Origin: an uncultured Ruminococcus sp.
Lineage (GTDB): Bacteria > Bacillota > Clostridia > Oscillospirales > Ruminococcaceae
Assembly (NCBI GenBank): GCA_902786975.1
Contig: CADAES010000021.1
Span: forward strand, 1 to 39,317
Direction: 5' to 3'
Length of the DNA stretch: 39,317 nt
Shown here in pieces: positions 24,971 through 33,267 of the stretch (position 1 is its first letter; each line of letters starts with the position of its first letter). The notes beneath the pieces were generated by a model that searched no databases, was not told where the DNA came from, and saw only the letters and a list, made by a program, of their open reading frames with translations. The position numbers and the translations under genes were made by a program.

Positions 24971-25524
24971 AACAATCCCTCTCTTTCTAACATTTTCTTC
25001 AGTTTGTTTCTTGTTCGGTGAAGACTGACCTTGACCTTGCTCTCGCCTATACCGAGCTTCTGTGCGATCTCCCCGACAGTATCCATATACCAGTAGCGAA
25101 GCAGAAAGATACGTCTTTGCTCCTTTTTCAGCGAGCCGAGGAATGTGTTGAAGGCTTCTTTCAGCGCAACGGTATCTTCAAGCTGTTCAAACCTGTCCTC
25201 GGAAGCGGCTGCATCCGAAAGCTCCTCCAGCAGCAGTTCCATATGTCCGCTGCCACGCTTCCCTGCGTGCTTTTTTCGCCAAAGCCCGATCGCAGCGTTT
25301 CTTGCTGCGCCTGCTACATACATTTTCAGATCGTCGGGCTTTGCCGGCGGGATACTGTTCCAGACACCAAGGTAAGCGTCATTGAGGCACTCCTCTGTGT
25401 CCTGTCTGTTTCGCAGGATATTATCAGCTATACTTTTGCAATAAGCACCGTACTTATTCTCAAGCTCGACAAGAGCGTTTCTGTCCTTGACCTCAAGCAA
25501 TGCGATAAGCTCATCATCGGTCAT
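24967..25524 (-). CDS. ECF-type RNA polymerase sigma factor
   Basis: A 185-residue sigma-70 family protein with region 2 (about residues 20-90, including RQDTEECLNDAYLGVWNSIPP) and region 4 (about 125-180, with DTVGEIAQKLGIGESKVKVSLHRTR as helix-turn-helix). It lacks regions 1 and 3, as expected for an ECF sigma. The stop codon overlaps the start of the putative anti-sigma gene by 4 nt. An ECF-like promoter (25567-25593) lies upstream, so the pair is probably self-activating. GGAG before the ATG serves as ribosome site. Confidence 0.88.
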   Translation of the reverse strand: MTDDELIALLEVKDRNALVELENKYGAYCKSIADNILRNRQDTEECLNDAYLGVWNSIPPAKPDDLKMYVAGAARNAAIGLWRKKHAGKRGSGHMELLLEELSDAAASEDRFEQLEDTVALKEAFNTFLGSLKKEQRRIFLLRYWYMDTVGEIAQKLGIGESKVKVSLHRTRNKLKKMLEREGLL

Positions 25525-25566
25525 CTGCCCTTCTCCTTTCTTTGGTTCTGAAGCGCTTCACTTATA

Positions 25567-25593
25567 TAGACGCACATTTCTGCGGAAAGTTAC
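25567..25593 (-). promoter_or_regulatory. ECF-type promoter of the sigma/anti-sigma genes
   Basis: On the minus strand GTAAC (25593-25589), 16-nt spacer, CGTCTA (25572-25567), about 40 nt before the sigma start codon. A GTAAC/GAAC -35 with a CGTC -10 is typical of ECF promoters, while no TTGACA/TATAAT pair at the right spacing was seen. This suggests autoregulation. Confidence 0.6.
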
Positions 25594-25604
25594 ACTTTTA
25601 CACA

Positions 25605-25635
25605 CAAAAAAGCTGCCGCAAAACTGCGGCAGCTT
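25605..25635 (-). terminator. Terminator of the lipoprotein gene
   Basis: A perfect 11-bp stem AAGCTGCCGCA (25610-25620) and its complement (25625-25635) with loop AAAC. On the minus strand it is followed by six T's. It separates the lipoprotein gene from the sigma operon downstream. Confidence 0.85.
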
Positions 25636-25652
25636 TATAAAGATACTTAAAT

Positions 25653-26120
25653 TTAAGAAAATGCAGATGTTTTGGTATCGCACCACTGACCCGATTTGGT
25701 CTGAACAAGGCTTATCTCTTTATACTGAGCCTTGCCGGGGTCGGAAGCATACACCTTGTTGAAATCTGCCGAAACAGCAATATCAGCGATCTGTGAAGTC
25801 TGCTCCTGCTGTGTCTCGAATACGCTGAAGCAATAACATTCAGAGCCGTTCACGCTGCTTTTGCCCATATAACCGAAGGATCTGTTTTCATCTGCCGAAG
25901 GATAAGCCTTCTTTGAACCTTCGCCGGCAAGGTCGAGCGCTTTCTTTGCGTTGTCCGGAAGCACCTTGAAACCGGTGCTGCCTGCTGATGCAGATGCCGT
26001 CTGCTGCTGTGATGCAGTTGTAAGCTTTGAACCGCTGTCTTGTTCTTTATCTGTAAGACCGCAGCCTGCTGTAAGAGCAATAGTCAAAGCTGTGACTGTC
26101 ACGAGTAAAAACTTTTTCAT
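25653..26120 (-). CDS. Small lipoprotein, unknown function
   Basis: A 155-residue protein with a lipoprotein signal peptide: MKKFLLVTVTALTIALTAGC, lipobox LTAGC with the lipidated Cys at residue 20. A Ser/Gln/Ala-rich linker (about 28-50) leads to a roughly 100-residue folded part ending in a conserved-looking QTKSGQWCDTKTSAF segment. No family was recognised. It is a single-gene unit with its own promoter, a palindrome over the -35 box, and a strong terminator. It lies upstream of the ECF sigma genes on the same strand, which may or may not be a functional link. Confidence 0.78.
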   Translation of the reverse strand: MKKFLLVTVTALTIALTAGCGLTDKEQDSGSKLTTASQQQTASASAGSTGFKVLPDNAKKALDLAGEGSKKAYPSADENRSFGYMGKSSVNGSECYCFSVFETQQEQTSQIADIAVSADFNKVYASDPGKAQYKEISLVQTKSGQWCDTKTSAFS

Positions 26121-26186
26121 GTCCCCTATATCCCTCTTTTTTCAAGAGGTTCTCCTTTCTGCTATATTTATTTTATTCTATTATGG

Positions 26187-26215
26187 ATTATAGCACACCG
26201 ATTTTTTTGTGTAAA
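26187..26215 (-). promoter_or_regulatory. Promoter of the lipoprotein gene
   Basis: On the minus strand TTTACA (26215-26210), 17-nt spacer, TATAAT (26192-26187) with an extended TGC before the -10 box. Confidence 0.78.
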
Positions 26216-26225
26216 CACTTTACAC
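26209..26225. promoter_or_regulatory. Perfect palindrome over the lipoprotein -35 box
   Basis: GTGTAAA-CAC-TTTACAC (26209-26225) is a perfect 7-bp inverted repeat with a 3-nt centre. It covers the -35 element, the usual place for a repressor to block RNA polymerase. Related TTACAC/TACAC sequence also occurs beside the ECF promoter (25590-25604). The regulator is unknown. Confidence 0.5.
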
Positions 26226-26236
26226 CAAATTTTCAT

Positions 26237-26272
26237 AAAAAATGCCGATAGTGAACAGATTTCACTACCGGC
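26237..26272 (-). terminator. Terminator of the kinase-fold gene
   Basis: GCCGATAGTGAA (26244-26255) pairs with TTCACTACCGGC (26261-26272) with one mismatch. On the minus strand the stem is followed by ATTTTTT. It lies 120 nt beyond the stop at 26394. Confidence 0.65.
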
Positions 26273-26393
26273 GAAGAATGGTTTTATGCAATAATGCACA
26301 AAAAGTAATTACTGATTTATTACAAATCAACAATACAACTTTTGTGAAAATTATTACTCAAATCAGAAACGATACACAATATATGCTGTTTTG

Positions 26394-27152
26394 TCAGGAG
26401 TAGTCCACAACATCTATCCATTTCATCAACAGGTCCTTTTCCTCGGGCTTGCCCTTGATGAGCTGTGCGGCAGCCACGATAGGCAGCCAGGCCTGGACAT
26501 ACTGCTTTGATGTACCGCTCTTCAGACAATACTTATCAAGATAAGGCTCAGCGAGCGAAGGGTTATTGAGGCAAAGCAGCAGATACGTCCTTGCAACATC
26601 GGCAGAGGCGTTGCCCTGTCTTGCGGAGCCCCAGTTTATAACGTACGTTCCCTCGTCGTTGATGATGATGTTCTTGGGTGCAAAATTGCCGTGGCAGAGC
26701 TTGATATGCTTTGGCATGGAATCAAGCCTTGTGAGCAGTTCGTATTTCTTTATCTCGTCGATCTGACCGAGGCTCTTTATCTGCCTTGTCATCTTATCCT
26801 TGAGTTTGGAAAGCAGCGGCATATACTGAGCATGTATCTCGGTCTGTATGTCGATGAACTGGCTGAGGTACTTGTCGATATTGGACGGGTCCTCATCCAT
26901 AAGCTGCTGCATGGTCTTGCCCTTGACAAAGTCCATTGTGATAGACCATCTTCCGTCTACCACAGAGACCTCGTGGAGCGTAGGTATCTTTATAAATGAA
27001 TTAACAAGCGTCGTTTCGACCCTTGCGTGAGTAAGTGCGGCATAAAGGCACTTTTCCTTGTAGGCGTTGTCGTTGTACTCTCTGACAGCATAGCCGTCAC
27101 GCTCATAAACATCGTAGATGTCGCTGGAAGCCAGCAATCTCTTTTCACTCAT
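26394..27152 (-). CDS. Aminoglycoside phosphotransferase-fold protein, probable pseudokinase
   Basis: A 252-residue protein with the APH/choline-kinase fold common in Firmicutes. The catalytic loop reads CHGNFAPKNIII (154-165), where active members have HGDxxxxN. The metal-binding segment reads YVINWGSARQGNASADVARTY (from about 170), where active members have IDW. Both key Asp residues are Asn here (N156, codon AAT; N173, codon AAC), while the surrounding motif, including the GNASADVARTY stretch, is kept. Loss of both suggests a protein that binds ligand or nucleotide but does not transfer phosphate in the usual way. It has its own promoter (27221-27248) and terminator. It does not look like an antibiotic-resistance gene. 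Confidence 0.78.
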   Translation of the reverse strand: MSEKRLLASSDIYDVYERDGYAVREYNDNAYKEKCLYAALTHARVETTLVNSFIKIPTLHEVSVVDGRWSITMDFVKGKTMQQLMDEDPSNIDKYLSQFIDIQTEIHAQYMPLLSKLKDKMTRQIKSLGQIDEIKKYELLTRLDSMPKHIKLCHGNFAPKNIIINDEGTYVINWGSARQGNASADVARTYLLLCLNNPSLAEPYLDKYCLKSGTSKQYVQAWLPIVAAAQLIKGKPEEKDLLMKWIDVVDYS

Positions 27153-27220
27153 TGATCATCATTCCCTTCAGGTTTTCCCGAAACATTCGGAAGGCTGCGG
27201 AAAACACTCCCGCTGTATAC

Positions 27221-27248
27221 ATTATACACTGATTTTTAACATTGTCAA
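27221..27248 (-). promoter_or_regulatory. Promoter of the kinase-fold gene
   Basis: On the minus strand TTGACA (27248-27243), 16-nt spacer, TATAAT (27226-27221), about 70 nt before the start codon. Confidence 0.78.
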
Positions 27249-27365
27249 GAGCAATTTCGTTATTTTCACAAATGTCTATATTTTAATAAGTATTTGTTCA
27301 TTATTTGTTTTAATTTAGACTTTGGAAGGTGAAAAATAAAGAATAAATGAACAGGTCAGACCATA

Positions 27366-27386
27366 AAAATGACCAATCGTCATTTT
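27366..27386. promoter_or_regulatory. Inverted repeat upstream of the adhE promoter
   Basis: AAAATGAC (27366-27373), spacer CAATC, GTCATTTT (27379-27386), a perfect 8-bp inverted repeat ending 47 nt before the adhE -35 box. The position suits an activator or distal operator. The binding protein is unknown. Confidence 0.4.
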
Positions 27387-27433
27387 GCATAATAAAGTCT
27401 GAAAAACAGCGTAAAAGATGTATCAGATTAAAA

Positions 27434-27462
27434 TTGACAAAATACCGCTTTTCCTGTATAAT
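27434..27462 (+). promoter_or_regulatory. Promoter of adhE
   Basis: TTGACA (27434-27439), 17-nt spacer, TATAAT (27457-27462), a perfect consensus pair about 73 nt before the start codon. Confidence 0.85.
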
Positions 27463-27535
27463 AAAATCAGTTCGGAGAATACTTGTTTCTGACGGCACCA
27501 AGCCGCCGGCAGCAGAATAAAACGGAGGTATTTTT

Positions 27536-30148
27536 ATGGCTAATGCGGAAAACAAAGCTTATCTTGTAGACACCGTCGAAGCGCTTGAAAAAAGGCTTGC
27601 TGAGCTGAGAAAGGCGCAGGAGGAATTCTCCGCATACTCTCAGGAGCAGGTCGACAGGATTTTCAGGGCGGCTGCACTGGCAGCAAACAAAGCAAGGATA
27701 CCTCTTGCTAAGCTTGCCGTGGAAGAAACGGGCATGGGCATAGTTGAGGACAAGGTCATCAAGAACCACTATGCAAGCGAATACATCTACAACAAATACA
27801 AAAACGTAAAGACCTGCGATGTCATTGAGCGTGACGAGGTGTACGGGACAACTGTGCTCGCCGAGCCTATTGGCGTTATCGCTGCGGTCATACCTACGAC
27901 CAACCCGACATCGACAGCTATCTTCAAGGCTCTTTTGTGCCTCAAAACAAGAAACGGTATCATAATCTCGCCTCACCCGAGGGCTAAGAAGTCAACAATA
28001 GAGGCTGCAAAGGTTGTTCTCGACGCTGCCGTAAAGGCGGGCGCTCCCGAAGGCATAATCGGCTGGATAGATGTCCCGTCGCTGGAGCTTACACAGACTG
28101 TTATGCGTGAGGCTGACTGCATACTTGCTACGGGCGGCCCGGGAATGGTAAAGGCTGCTTATTCAAGCGGAAAGCCTGCTATCGGTGTGGGTGCGGGCAA
28201 TACGCCTGCTGTTATCGACTCGTCGGCTGATATTCTGCTTGCAGTTTCCTCGATAATCCACTCAAAAACGTTTGACAACGGTATGATATGCGCTTCGGAG
28301 CAGTCGGTCATCGTTGACAGGAGCATTTACAGCGATGTCAAAGCCGAGTTCAAGGCTCGTGGCTGTCATTTTCTCACCAAGACTGAGACAGAAAAGGTCA
28401 GAAAGACCATTATCATAAACGGCTCGCTCAACGCTAAGATAGTCGGACAGTCGGCTCACAGGATAGCCGAGCTTGCCGATGTGAAAGTTCCCGAGGATAC
28501 CAAGATACTCATTGGAGAGGTAACGAGCGTTGACATAAGCGAGGAATTCGCACACGAAAAGCTCTCCCCTGTTCTTGCGATGTACAAGGCTAAGGATTTC
28601 GACGACGCTCTGGACAAGGCGGACAGGCTTGTGCGTGACGGCGGTATCGGTCACACGTCCTCGCTGTACTGCGACACGGTAACTCAGCAGGATAAGATAG
28701 AAAAGTTCAGAAACAGAATGAAGACCTGCCGTATCCTTATAAACACGCCTTCCTCTCACGGCGGCATCGGCGATCTTTACAACTTTAAGATGACCCCTTC
28801 CCTTACGCTCGGCTGCGGCTCGTGGGGCGGCAACTCGGTATCGGAGAATGTGGGAGTCAAGCATCTGCTGAACATCAAGACCGTTGCGGAGAGGAGAGAG
28901 AATATGCTTTGGTTCAGAACGCCCGAAAAGGTATATTTCAAGAACGGCTGTCTGCCTGTGGCTCTTGAGGAGCTAAAGACCGAGCTTGGAAAGAAACGAG
29001 CATTTGTCGTTACCGACAAGTTCCTTTACAAGAACGGCTACGCTAACTGCATTACCGACAAGCTCAGCGAAATGGGCCTGGCATACCACGTCTTCTCCGA
29101 CGTTCAGCCTGACCCGACGCTCGCAAACGCTCAATCAGGCGCAAGGGAAATGGCAGAGTTCGAGCCTGATGTGATAATCGCTCTCGGCGGCGGCTCGGCT
29201 ATGGACGCCGCAAAGATAATGTGGGTGCTGTATGAGCATCCCGACGCTGACTTTGAAGATATGGCTATGGACTTCATGGACATACGCAAGAGGATATACA
29301 AGTTCCCGAAAATGGGCGAAAAAGCATACTTCGTTGCAGTTCCGACATCTGCGGGAACAGGCTCGGAGGTAACTCCGTTCGCTATCATCACCGACCAGGA
29401 GACAGGTACAAAGTATCCGATAGCAGACTACGAGCTGCTGCCGAACATGGCTATCGTCGATGCGGATATGATGATGAACGCACCTAAGGGGCTTACCTGT
29501 GCTTCGGGAATCGACGTTCTGACCCACGCTCTTGAAGCCTACGCTTCTGTTATGGCTTCGGACTACACAGACGCAATGGCTTTAAAGGCTGCAAAACTTG
29601 TGTTTGAATATCTGCCGTCGGCATACAAAAACGGTGCAAAGGACCCTGTTGCAAGAGAAAAAATGGCTAATGCTGCCTGCATGGCTGGTATGGCTTTTGC
29701 AAATGCTTTCCTCGGCGTTAACCACTCGATGGCTCACAAGCTTGGTGCTTACCACCACCTGCCGCACGGTATCGCAAACGCTCTGATACTCACAAGGGTA
29801 ATGAGATACAATGCCGACCCGACGCCCAAGAAAATGGGCACGTTCTCTCAGTATCAGTACCCGCACACGCTTGAAAGATACGCAGAGGTCGCAAGATACT
29901 GCGGCTTCGGCGGAAAGGACGACAAGGAGTCGTTTGAGAACCTTATCAAGGCGATAGAAAAGCTCAAGAAGGCTATTGAGATCAAGCCGACTATCGCAGA
30001 TTATGGCGTAAAGGAGGAGGACTTCCTCGCAACGCTGGACGAAATGGTGGAAAACGCATTCAACGACCAGTGCACGGGCGCAAACCCGAGATACCCGCTG
30101 ATGAGCGAGATCAAGGACATCTACCTCGCAGCATACTACGGAAAATAA
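27536..30148 (+). CDS. adhE: Bifunctional acetaldehyde-CoA/alcohol dehydrogenase
   Basis: An 870-residue fusion enzyme that reduces acetyl-CoA to acetaldehyde and then to ethanol, reoxidising two NADH in fermentation. The N-terminal aldehyde dehydrogenase half (about 1-440) has the catalytic Cys252 in GMICASEQ and the GVGAGNTPAV region. The C-terminal iron-dependent alcohol dehydrogenase half (about 450-870) has GGGSAMDAAKIMW, PTSAGTGSEVTPF and the metal-binding HSMAHKLGAYHHLPHG. Length is normal and both halves appear intact. GGAGG precedes the ATG. It is a single-gene transcript with a consensus promoter and strong terminator, as expected for an abundant fermentation enzyme. Confidence 0.97.
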   Translation: MANAENKAYLVDTVEALEKRLAELRKAQEEFSAYSQEQVDRIFRAAALAANKARIPLAKLAVEETGMGIVEDKVIKNHYASEYIYNKYKNVKTCDVIERDEVYGTTVLAEPIGVIAAVIPTTNPTSTAIFKALLCLKTRNGIIISPHPRAKKSTIEAAKVVLDAAVKAGAPEGIIGWIDVPSLELTQTVMREADCILATGGPGMVKAAYSSGKPAIGVGAGNTPAVIDSSADILLAVSSIIHSKTFDNGMICASEQSVIVDRSIYSDVKAEFKARGCHFLTKTETEKVRKTIIINGSLNAKIVGQSAHRIAELADVKVPEDTKILIGEVTSVDISEEFAHEKLSPVLAMYKAKDFDDALDKADRLVRDGGIGHTSSLYCDTVTQQDKIEKFRNRMKTCRILINTPSSHGGIGDLYNFKMTPSLTLGCGSWGGNSVSENVGVKHLLNIKTVAERRENMLWFRTPEKVYFKNGCLPVALEELKTELGKKRAFVVTDKFLYKNGYANCITDKLSEMGLAYHVFSDVQPDPTLANAQSGAREMAEFEPDVIIALGGGSAMDAAKIMWVLYEHPDADFEDMAMDFMDIRKRIYKFPKMGEKAYFVAVPTSAGTGSEVTPFAIITDQETGTKYPIADYELLPNMAIVDADMMMNAPKGLTCASGIDVLTHALEAYASVMASDYTDAMALKAAKLVFEYLPSAYKNGAKDPVAREKMANAACMAGMAFANAFLGVNHSMAHKLGAYHHLPHGIANALILTRVMRYNADPTPKKMGTFSQYQYPHTLERYAEVARYCGFGGKDDKESFENLIKAIEKLKKAIEIKPTIADYGVKEEDFLATLDEMVENAFNDQCTGANPRYPLMSEIKDIYLAAYYGK

Positions 30149-30159
30149 TACACAAAGAC

Positions 30160-30188
30160 AAAGCGGTGCTTTTCGGCACCGCTTTTTT
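30160..30188 (+). terminator. Terminator of adhE
   Basis: A perfect 10-bp stem AAAGCGGTGC (30160-30169) with GCACCGCTTT (30176-30185) and loop TTTTCG, followed by T's. The convergent gene ends five bases later. Confidence 0.88.
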
Positions 30189-30192
30189 GTGT

Positions 30193-31314
30193 TCATACCG
30201 CTATCCTGTCTATGCACTCGCCAGTATTGTCATCAAATACGAAAACATACTCACCGCAGGCTTCAAATGTATACTTTCCGCCGTCTTTTATCTCGTCTGC
30301 TTTCTTTTCATCTGTGACTTTCCAATCATCAGTTGAATAAGTAATATACTTGCCGTTATAATAGGTCACGACCTTTTTATCATCGGCATATATTATTCGT
30401 TCAAACTTTCTCGTTTTATGCTGCAAAAGCTTGAAATCATCAGTATTGACTTTAACATATGTATCGTGGTAATGGTATTCCAACTGCGGAAGGTAATGGT
30501 GGTCACCACTCATTGAAAAAGGTTGATCTATTGCCACGATTACTGCAAAAGCATTATTTCCTTTTATTGTTGTTTCGCCGGTCTGCCGTGTTTCTTGCCG
30601 CAAATGAACGCTTTTGACCTCTGTTCTGTCGCTTTTGAGATAATCGAAATCGAAACAATCACCGTTGGTCTCAACTTTAAGAAGTTCATTGTCCTTTTCA
30701 ACAAATCCAGCAGTGCTTTTATAGTGCGGACGTGCAAACAACCGACTCATATCGTTTTTTGCAATCTCAAATGAATATATCTCACTTTCTCTTATATCCG
30801 CTATTATCCACTTATCGTCTGAAAACCTTTGCTTATGAAAACCTTCACTCTTGTCATTCAAAAGCTCAATTGCATCTTTTGTCTCGCCGGTCTTTATATC
30901 TATACACTTTAGCGGCTCACTACTGATCTCATAGAACAGGAATCCGTTGTCTGCATTGATATACCAAAGACTTTCTTTTTTGACATTTAAGATAGTTCTG
31001 CTCTTCCCGCTTTTCAAATCCACACAAATGATGCCGTTGTCGCAGACATACAGATACTCCTTATCAGCACATATCCTGTATGGCTCTGCACCCTCGTAAA
31101 CGGTCTTTTCTTCATCATTGTTCAAACGCTTTACACTTTTGCCGCTGATATAATAATAATCGTCATCGACCCTTTGACACATAGAGCTATTAAATACTTT
31201 GGTATTGACATCAGCCTTGACCTTTGGCTTATTCCATACAAGTATATAGAAAAGCACTGCCGCCAATATCAGCAAAAACGCCAAAAGAAATATATGTTTT
31301 TTGTTCACTTTCAT
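30193..31314 (-). CDS. Membrane-anchored extracellular protein, beta-propeller-like (DUF5050-like), unknown function
   Basis: A 373-residue protein with a single N-terminal membrane anchor (about residues 8-27, positively charged ahead of it), so the rest is probably extracytoplasmic. The body repeats short strand-like units of the kind DDDYYYISGKSVKRLN, KEYLYVCDNGIICVDLKSGK and GFLFYEISSEPLKCIDIKTGE. These recall the blades of DUF5050/YncE-like propellers. No catalytic motif is visible. The gene has its own promoter and stands alone. Its A+T content seems higher than that of adhE and nadB on either side. The family link is tentative. Confidence 0.68.
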   Translation of the reverse strand: MKVNKKHIFLLAFLLILAAVLFYILVWNKPKVKADVNTKVFNSSMCQRVDDDYYYISGKSVKRLNNDEEKTVYEGAEPYRICADKEYLYVCDNGIICVDLKSGKSRTILNVKKESLWYINADNGFLFYEISSEPLKCIDIKTGETKDAIELLNDKSEGFHKQRFSDDKWIIADIRESEIYSFEIAKNDMSRLFARPHYKSTAGFVEKDNELLKVETNGDCFDFDYLKSDRTEVKSVHLRQETRQTGETTIKGNNAFAVIVAIDQPFSMSGDHHYLPQLEYHYHDTYVKVNTDDFKLLQHKTRKFERIIYADDKKVVTYYNGKYITYSTDDWKVTDEKKADEIKDGGKYTFEACGEYVFVFDDNTGECIDRIAV

Positions 31315-31349
31315 ACTCTCACCACCGCATATTGTTTTATTTTTTACAC

Positions 31350-31377
31350 ATTATAGCACTTATCTGCAAAAATGCAA
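31350..31377 (-). promoter_or_regulatory. Promoter of the propeller-like gene
   Basis: On the minus strand TTGCAT (31377-31372), 16-nt spacer, TATAAT (31355-31350), about 36 nt before the start codon. Confidence 0.7.
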
Positions 31378-31642
31378 TTACAGCTGCATTACAATTAATT
31401 ACTTGGCTGTAACAGCAAAAAAACGCTATGCTTTTTAGTTGTCTGTAATTACCGCTATCATCTGCCAGCATAGATACTCTTCTGATATATATACGAATCA
31501 AAACGGCAAATTTGTGCGCCAAAAATGAAAGTTTGTAATCTTGAACAAACTGCCGCAGCGCCGTTTGTGAAAAGCGTACAAGCCCACACCCGAAGTGCCG
31601 TTGCCGATTGATGAAAAAAGTTGAAAAACTGCACGTTTTCTG

Positions 31643-31671
31643 TTGAATTTTGAAATGAGATGTGCTATAAT
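31643..31671 (+). promoter_or_regulatory. Promoter of the nadB-nadC operon
   Basis: TTGAAT (31643-31648), 17-nt spacer, TATAAT (31666-31671), with an upstream TGC extension, about 70 nt before the nadB start. Confidence 0.75.
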
Positions 31672-31739
31672 GAAATAAGTATATATTTTTACAGAAATAA
31701 TGGCTGAAACCGATTTTTAATTACAAGAGGTTTTGAGAT

Positions 31740-33240
31740 ATGAACAGAAATTTTGACGTTATCATCGCAGGCTGCGGCGCAGCAGGTCTGTACGGCGCAC
31801 TCAATCTTCCAAAGGAGCTTAAAGTCCTTGTGCTGTCTGTCTAAAATGGAAAAAGACCTTTGCAACACGGCTCTTGCACAGGGCGGTATCGCAGGCGTTT
31901 ACAACAGTCCCGAGGACAAGCCCGAATACCACAAGCACGACACCTTCGTTGCAGGCGGTTTTGAAAACGACCCCGAATCGACAGACGTTCTTGTGAACGA
32001 GGCTAAGATAGACATTGCAAGGCTCATCGAGCTTGGGTGCGACTTCGACAAGAAGCCGGACGGCGACTATCACAGAACGCTCGAGGGCGGTCACGGCATG
32101 CACAGGATATTCCACCACAAGGATTCCACAGGCGCAGAGATAGAACGCACTCTGCTTGCAAGCGTCAATGCTCTTGACAATGTGACTGTGCTTGAAAATG
32201 CAGTTATCTGCGATGTGAAGAAAACAGGCACGGGCTTTTCGTTCCTTGTGCTGAAAGACGGCGCCTTCACGACCTACAACTGCCACTGCACGATATTTGC
32301 AACCGGCGGTATCGGCAGAGTCTACGAGTTCACCACCAACTCACCGATAGCAACGGGCGATGGTATAACAATGGCTTACAATATGGGGGCTGAGATCAGG
32401 CACCTCAGCTATATCCAGTTCCACCCCACCGCTTTTAACGACGAGCACACAAGGCAGTGCTTTCTCATCTCCGAAGCAGTCAGAGGCGAGGGCGCTTACC
32501 TTCGCAACTGCGATAAGGAACGCTTTATGCACAACTATGACAAGAGGCTGGAGCTTGCTCCGAGAGATGTCGTTTCACACTCGATAATCTTTGAAGCTAA
32601 GAGAACAGGCTCTAATAAATTCTATCTCGACATAACCCACAAGGATCCCGATTTCATCAGAAACAGATTCCCGATGATATACAAAAATCTGATGAACGCT
32701 GGTATCGATATGACAAAGGACCTTATCCCTATCTTCCCTTGCCATCACTATCTTATGGGCGGCATAAACGTTGACACCTATGCCCGCACGAACATTCCGG
32801 GGCTTTATGCCTGCGGCGAGTGCTCGCACACAGGCGTTCACGGCAACAACAGGCTCGCAAGCAATTCCCTGCTTGAAGCACTCGTATTCTCAAGACGTGC
32901 CGCAGGCGATATTGCCAACAGGCTCGCAGACTGCAAGGACGGCTTTGAGGAGTATCCGTTCAGTGTTGACCCCGATGCACCGGAAATGCCCAAGGGGCTT
33001 CGCACACAGATAAGAGCGATAATGCAGAAGGCTTACTTTGTTCTTCCCAACATAGCCGAGCTCGGGCCGGGACTTAAAAAGGTGACAGAAATAAAAGATA
33101 TGCTTTACAACGGCAATTTCAGGACAGACAAGGACTATGTCGAGGCAAAGTCGCTTGCAACGGTGGCATACATCGTTTTATCGGAGGCGTGGAAGATAGC
33201 GACCGAAAATGCCGAGATAACTAAAAGCAAGCACCCATAA
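31740..33240 (+). pseudogene. nadB: L-aspartate oxidase, broken by a 4-nt tandem duplication
   Basis: NadB oxidises aspartate to iminoaspartate, the first step of de novo NAD synthesis. The frame opens at ATG 31740 and reads a normal FAD-binding start (FDVIIAGCGAAGLYGALN) for 34 codons, then stops at TAA 31842-31844. The rest of the enzyme continues to 33240 in the +1 frame, from KMEKDLCNTALAQGGIAGVY onward. At the junction the sequence reads CTGTCTGTCTAAA. Removing one CTGT unit gives LSKMEKD and joins both parts into a 498-residue protein. Downstream motifs are intact: GGHGMHRIFHH, TGGIGRVY, the substrate loop near HPTAF, and ACGECSHTGVHGNNRLASNSL. A restart at ATG 31846 would lack the dinucleotide-binding motif. 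The break may be a real mutation, a switch, or a sequencing error. Confidence 0.85.
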
Positions 33241-33267
33241 GCTTGCAGTACCGAAAGGATTGATAAG

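Larger units (their letters stand above)
27153..27535. other. Divergent intergenic region before adhE
   Basis: This 383-nt stretch holds the minus-strand promoter of the kinase-fold gene, an inverted repeat (27366-27386), the adhE promoter, and a small CGGC/GCCG hairpin in the adhE leader (near 27494-27506). No Rex-like TTGTTAA-N4-TTAACAA site was found. No coding potential is seen. Confidence 0.6.
31315..31739. other. 425-nt divergent intergenic region
   Basis: It contains a minus-strand promoter (31350-31377) near one end and the nadB promoter (31643-31671) near the other. The middle (31380-31640) shows only weak inverted repeats, such as ACAAAC/GTTTGT near 31545-31570, and no coding frame that can be supported. 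A niacin-responsive operator could be expected before nadB, but none was recognised. Confidence 0.5.

Noticed and set aside
26394-27152. Aminoglycoside resistance gene
   Set aside because: The APH fold is present, but both catalytic Asp residues are replaced and the sequence resembles housekeeping family members rather than resistance enzymes.
27260-27330. Rex-type redox operator before adhE
   Set aside because: A/T-rich TTTGTT and ATTTGTT stretches are present but do not form the TTGTTAA inverted repeat expected for Rex.
31753-31835. N-terminal residues of the nadB +1 frame as a real protein start
   Set aside because: That stretch is the shifted reading of the FAD-binding segment, which makes sense only in the frame starting at 31740.
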